Below, piece after piece: positions 6,390 to 8,342 of a stretch of 8,342 bases of DNA. A program made the position numbers and the translations under genes. Source of the stretch: Deltaproteobacteria bacterium RBG_16_44_11 (lineage in GTDB: Bacteria > Desulfobacterota > Syntrophia > Syntrophales > Smithellaceae); the NCBI GenBank assembly GCA_001797845.1, contig MGQN01000038.1, positions 44,807 through 53,148 on the forward strand. Reading direction: 5' to 3'. Under the pieces are notes generated by a model. It saw nothing but the letters and a program-made list of their open reading frames with translations, did no database searches and had not been told where the DNA came from. How positions within the stretch are numbered: position 1 is the first letter of the stretch; every line of letters starts with the position of its first letter.

Positions 6390-6871
6390 AAAAGTACACA
6401 ATAGAGACAATAGTAGGCATCTTTGTGGTGTTTGGATTGCTCTGCATAGGGTATATGACCGTAAAACTCGGCCATGTTTCTATTCTTGGCGATGATTCTT
6501 ATCCCATTATTGCCCGTTTTACATCAGTAACCGGTTTGAGAGCAGGCAATCCGGTGAATATTTTAGGCATTGAGGTTGGACGAATAGAGAAAATTTCCAT
6601 GGATCAGGAAAACCAAAAAGCGATAGTTGAATTAAGAATTAAAAAGGGTATAAAGATCTATGATGATGCCATTGCCTCCGTTAAAACGGAAGGGCTGATC
6701 GGTGATAGTTATCTCAGCATTGATCCCGGTGGAGGGGGTGAATTGCTTGGACCTCGCGGTATTATTACTGAAACGCAGTCTCCCGTGGATATCATAGAGC
6801 TCATCAGCAAATACGCCTTTGGTGAAATAAAAAGCGATAAAGACGTAAAAAAAGGAGGATCAAAAAAATGA
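6386..6871 (+). CDS. mlaD: MlaD-type MCE-domain lipid-transport protein
   Basis: The 161-residue protein has one N-terminal membrane helix (about 8-28) and a periplasmic MCE domain (about 38-116). Recognisable family blocks are FTSVTGLRAGNPVNILGIEVG (first half to residue 54) and the closing TEGLIGDSYLSIDPG (101-115). In characterised systems MlaD forms a hexameric ring on MlaFE and passes phospholipid between MlaE and MlaC. After the MCE domain comes a Gly-rich turn, a short helix (PVDIIELISKYAFG) and a lysine-rich tail. The length is slightly below E. coli MlaD (183). The start at 6386 is set by GGAGGAG (6372-6378) 7 nt upstream; that site lies inside the end of mlaF. Its ATG overlaps the mlaF TGA by 4 nt and its own TGA overlaps the mlaC ATG the same way, which implies translational coupling. 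Confidence 0.94.
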   Translation: MKKYTIETIVGIFVVFGLLCIGYMTVKLGHVSILGDDSYPIIARFTSVTGLRAGNPVNILGIEVGRIEKISMDQENQKAIVELRIKKGIKIYDDAIASVKTEGLIGDSYLSIDPGGGGELLGPRGIITETQSPVDIIELISKYAFGEIKSDKDVKKGGSKK

Positions 6872-7461
6872 AAAGACAATTCACGGGATTAATCATCTTA
6901 GCATTCTTTCTCTTTTCTTTTTCTGCCTATGCCGGAGAACCCATGAATGTAACGCAGGTAAATGTCAATAAAGTCCTTGACGTATTGAGAGATCCGAAGC
7001 TTAAACCCGAGTCTGCCAAGGAGATTAAAAAGCAAAAACTCCGTACTATTTATAAAAACATGTTTAACGAGGTTGAATTTTCCAAAAGGACTTTGGCGCG
7101 AAACTGGGATAAATTAAACGCCGGTCAACAAAAAGAATTTATTGAACTTTTTGAGCAAGTTTTAGAGAAGACTTATATCGACAAAATACTTTCCTATACC
7201 AACGAAAAAATAGATTTTTACAAGGAAACCATGAATTCGGAAAAGCTGGCCGAAATTCAAACAAAAGTTATAACATCTTCAAAAGAAATTCCCATTTTTT
7301 ACAGATTAATTTTAAAAGACGGTGGGTGGAAAGTGTATGATGTTGTTGTGGAGAATGTGAGCCTGGTACAGAACTATCGCACTCAATTTAATGATATATT
7401 GGCGAAAAATACGCCCGAAAAGTTGTTGGAGATTTTAAGAAAAAAGGTGAAGGAACAATAA
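6868..7461 (+). CDS. mlaC: MlaC-type periplasmic phospholipid-binding protein
   Basis: The 197-residue protein has a clear signal peptide (basic MKRQ, hydrophobic core, cleavage predicted after AYA at residue 22) and no lipobox Cys, so it should be soluble in the periplasm. The mature part is mainly helical and charged in its first half. It then carries the MlaC/Ttg2D hallmark WKVYDVVVENVSLVQNYR (154-171) followed by TQFNDIL. In known systems MlaC shuttles phospholipid between the outer-membrane MlaA complex and the inner-membrane MlaFED complex. AAAGGAGG (6851-6858) lies 9 nt before the ATG, which overlaps the mlaD stop. The length matches the family (about 200 residues). The next gene, mlaA, starts 59 nt downstream, with no terminator seen between them. 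Confidence 0.95.
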   Translation: MKRQFTGLIILAFFLFSFSAYAGEPMNVTQVNVNKVLDVLRDPKLKPESAKEIKKQKLRTIYKNMFNEVEFSKRTLARNWDKLNAGQQKEFIELFEQVLEKTYIDKILSYTNEKIDFYKETMNSEKLAEIQTKVITSSKEIPIFYRLILKDGGWKVYDVVVENVSLVQNYRTQFNDILAKNTPEKLLEILRKKVKEQ

Positions 7462-7520
7462 ATAAAGCCGGCGGCAATGAGAACACTTTTCAACAAACTG
7501 TTTAAAAGGGATTCCGCATC

Positions 7521-8342
7521 GTGAAATCATTTTTAATTTTAACAGTAGTATATTTTTTTCTTGTCGTGGGTTGCGCTCATAGCCCCAATTCCACAGCATC
7601 TTCCGCGCCGCCGTCTAAATTTTCTAATACACAAGCGGTTACGGCGGCGGCAAATTCAGGACAGGCCACTGAAGCATCTCCGGATAAAGAGGTCAAATCC
7701 AAAAGTGCAAGCTTAGATGATAAAGATGTCGAAGATGATGATTATCTGGATGATGACGCGGAGAGGGAGAAGACAGCGATTGCGGATCCCATAGAGCCCT
7801 TTAATCGGGCGATGTATCACTTCAACGATAAACTTTACTTTTGGGCGCTCAAACCTGTGGCGCAGGGATATGAATATGTCGTTCCCGAACAAGCCAGGAT
7901 AAGTGTTAAGAATTTCTTTTCCAATCTGAGATTTCCCACACGGTTCGTTAGTTGTCTGCTTCAGGCGGATTTCAGCGGAGCCGCCACGGAAGCCGGCCGT
8001 TTTACCATAAACACAGTATGGGGTATCGGGGGACTGATGGATCCTTCCTCCGGCAAGGAGTTAGACCTGCAAAAACAAGATACCGATTTAGGACAAACCT
8101 TGGGTTTCTACGGAGTGGGACACGGTTTTTATATCGTCTGGCCGATACTCGGACCTTCCAGCCCGCGTGATTCGGCAGATATTGTCGGCGATTATTTCTT
8201 GTATCCGGTTTCCTATCTTGATCCTTTTTATGTTTCACTTGGAGTTCGGGCATACGAAGAAGTGAACAGCACTTCACTAAGGATCGGCGATTATGAATCT
8301 CTCAAAGACGCGGCCATTGATCCCTACGTGGCGATACGGGAT
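7521..8342 (+). CDS. mlaA: MlaA (VacJ) outer-membrane lipoprotein (partial, C-terminus beyond right edge)
   Basis: From a GTG start at 7521 the frame stays open for 274 codons to the window end. The product has a short signal peptide with lipobox VVGC (Cys18), then an unusually long linker (about 19-87). The linker is first rich in Ser, Ala and Thr and then very acidic (DDKDVEDDDYLDDD). The MlaA domain begins near 89 with DPIEPFNRAMYHFND and continues with LKPVAQGYE, VKNFFSNLRFPTRFV, LLQADFSGAATEAGRF and LGQTLGFYGVGHG, then WPILGPSSPRDSAD, all family signatures. In E. coli MlaA sits in the outer membrane with porins, removes misplaced phospholipid from the outer leaflet and hands it to MlaC. 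The GTG is the only reasonable start: an in-frame TAA lies 18 nt upstream, and AAAAGGGA (7504-7511) provides a ribosome site 9 nt away. E. coli keeps mlaA apart from the mla operon; here it is the sixth operon gene. Confidence 0.95.
   Translation, partial: MKSFLILTVVYFFLVVGCAHSPNSTASSAPPSKFSNTQAVTAAANSGQATEASPDKEVKSKSASLDDKDVEDDDYLDDDAEREKTAIADPIEPFNRAMYHFNDKLYFWALKPVAQGYEYVVPEQARISVKNFFSNLRFPTRFVSCLLQADFSGAATEAGRFTINTVWGIGGLMDPSSGKELDLQKQDTDLGQTLGFYGVGHGFYIVWPILGPSSPRDSADIVGDYFLYPVSYLDPFYVSLGVRAYEEVNSTSLRIGDYESLKDAAIDPYVAIRD

Overview
The window looks like a Gram-negative chromosome segment of moderate, slightly AT-rich composition. It has a clear outer-membrane lipid-transport (Mla) operon, two lipoproteins, strong Shine-Dalgarno sites and good sigma-70-type promoters. 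Gene content and protein style suggest a Desulfobacterota (former Deltaproteobacteria) or related lineage; this is an impression from the proteins, not a proven assignment.

Layout. (1) 1-1472, minus strand: the N-terminal 490 residues of a membrane-bound PAS/HisKA sensor kinase that runs off the left edge, with its own promoter at 1512-1540. (2) 1473-1767: intergenic region holding a 48-nt remnant of the 3' half of a tRNA-Arg(CCT) gene (anticodon loop to encoded CCA, no 5' half). This is the usual footprint of a genomic island integrated at a tRNA gene. Its orientation puts the island to the left (kinase side) and the original chromosome to the right. (3) 1768-2139, plus: a small PEGA-domain lipoprotein. 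(4) 2177-3223, minus: DNA polymerase IV (DinB), convergent with the lipoprotein. (5) 3224-3357: divergent control region with a strong plus-strand promoter whose -35 box lies inside a palindrome. (6) 3358-8342, plus: an apparent operon of an unrecognised six-helix membrane protein, mlaE, mlaF, mlaD, mlaC and mlaA. mlaA is cut by the right edge.

How the genes work together. MlaE (permease), MlaF (ATPase) and MlaD (MCE-domain protein) form the inner-membrane ABC complex. MlaC is the periplasmic lipid shuttle and MlaA the outer-membrane lipoprotein partner. The mlaF/mlaD and mlaD/mlaC pairs overlap by 4 nt (ATGA) and mlaE/mlaF are 8 nt apart, so translation is tightly coupled. The STAS-domain subunit MlaB is not visible in the window.

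The most unusual feature is MlaF. It is 419 residues long and its ABC ATPase domain is fused in frame to a full-length but degenerate GGDEF-family domain: the family entry motif is kept (LTGLYSRRKF), while the catalytic GGDEF is replaced by NTSEI. This looks like a regulatory module built into a lipid-transport ATPase, possibly in place of MlaB.
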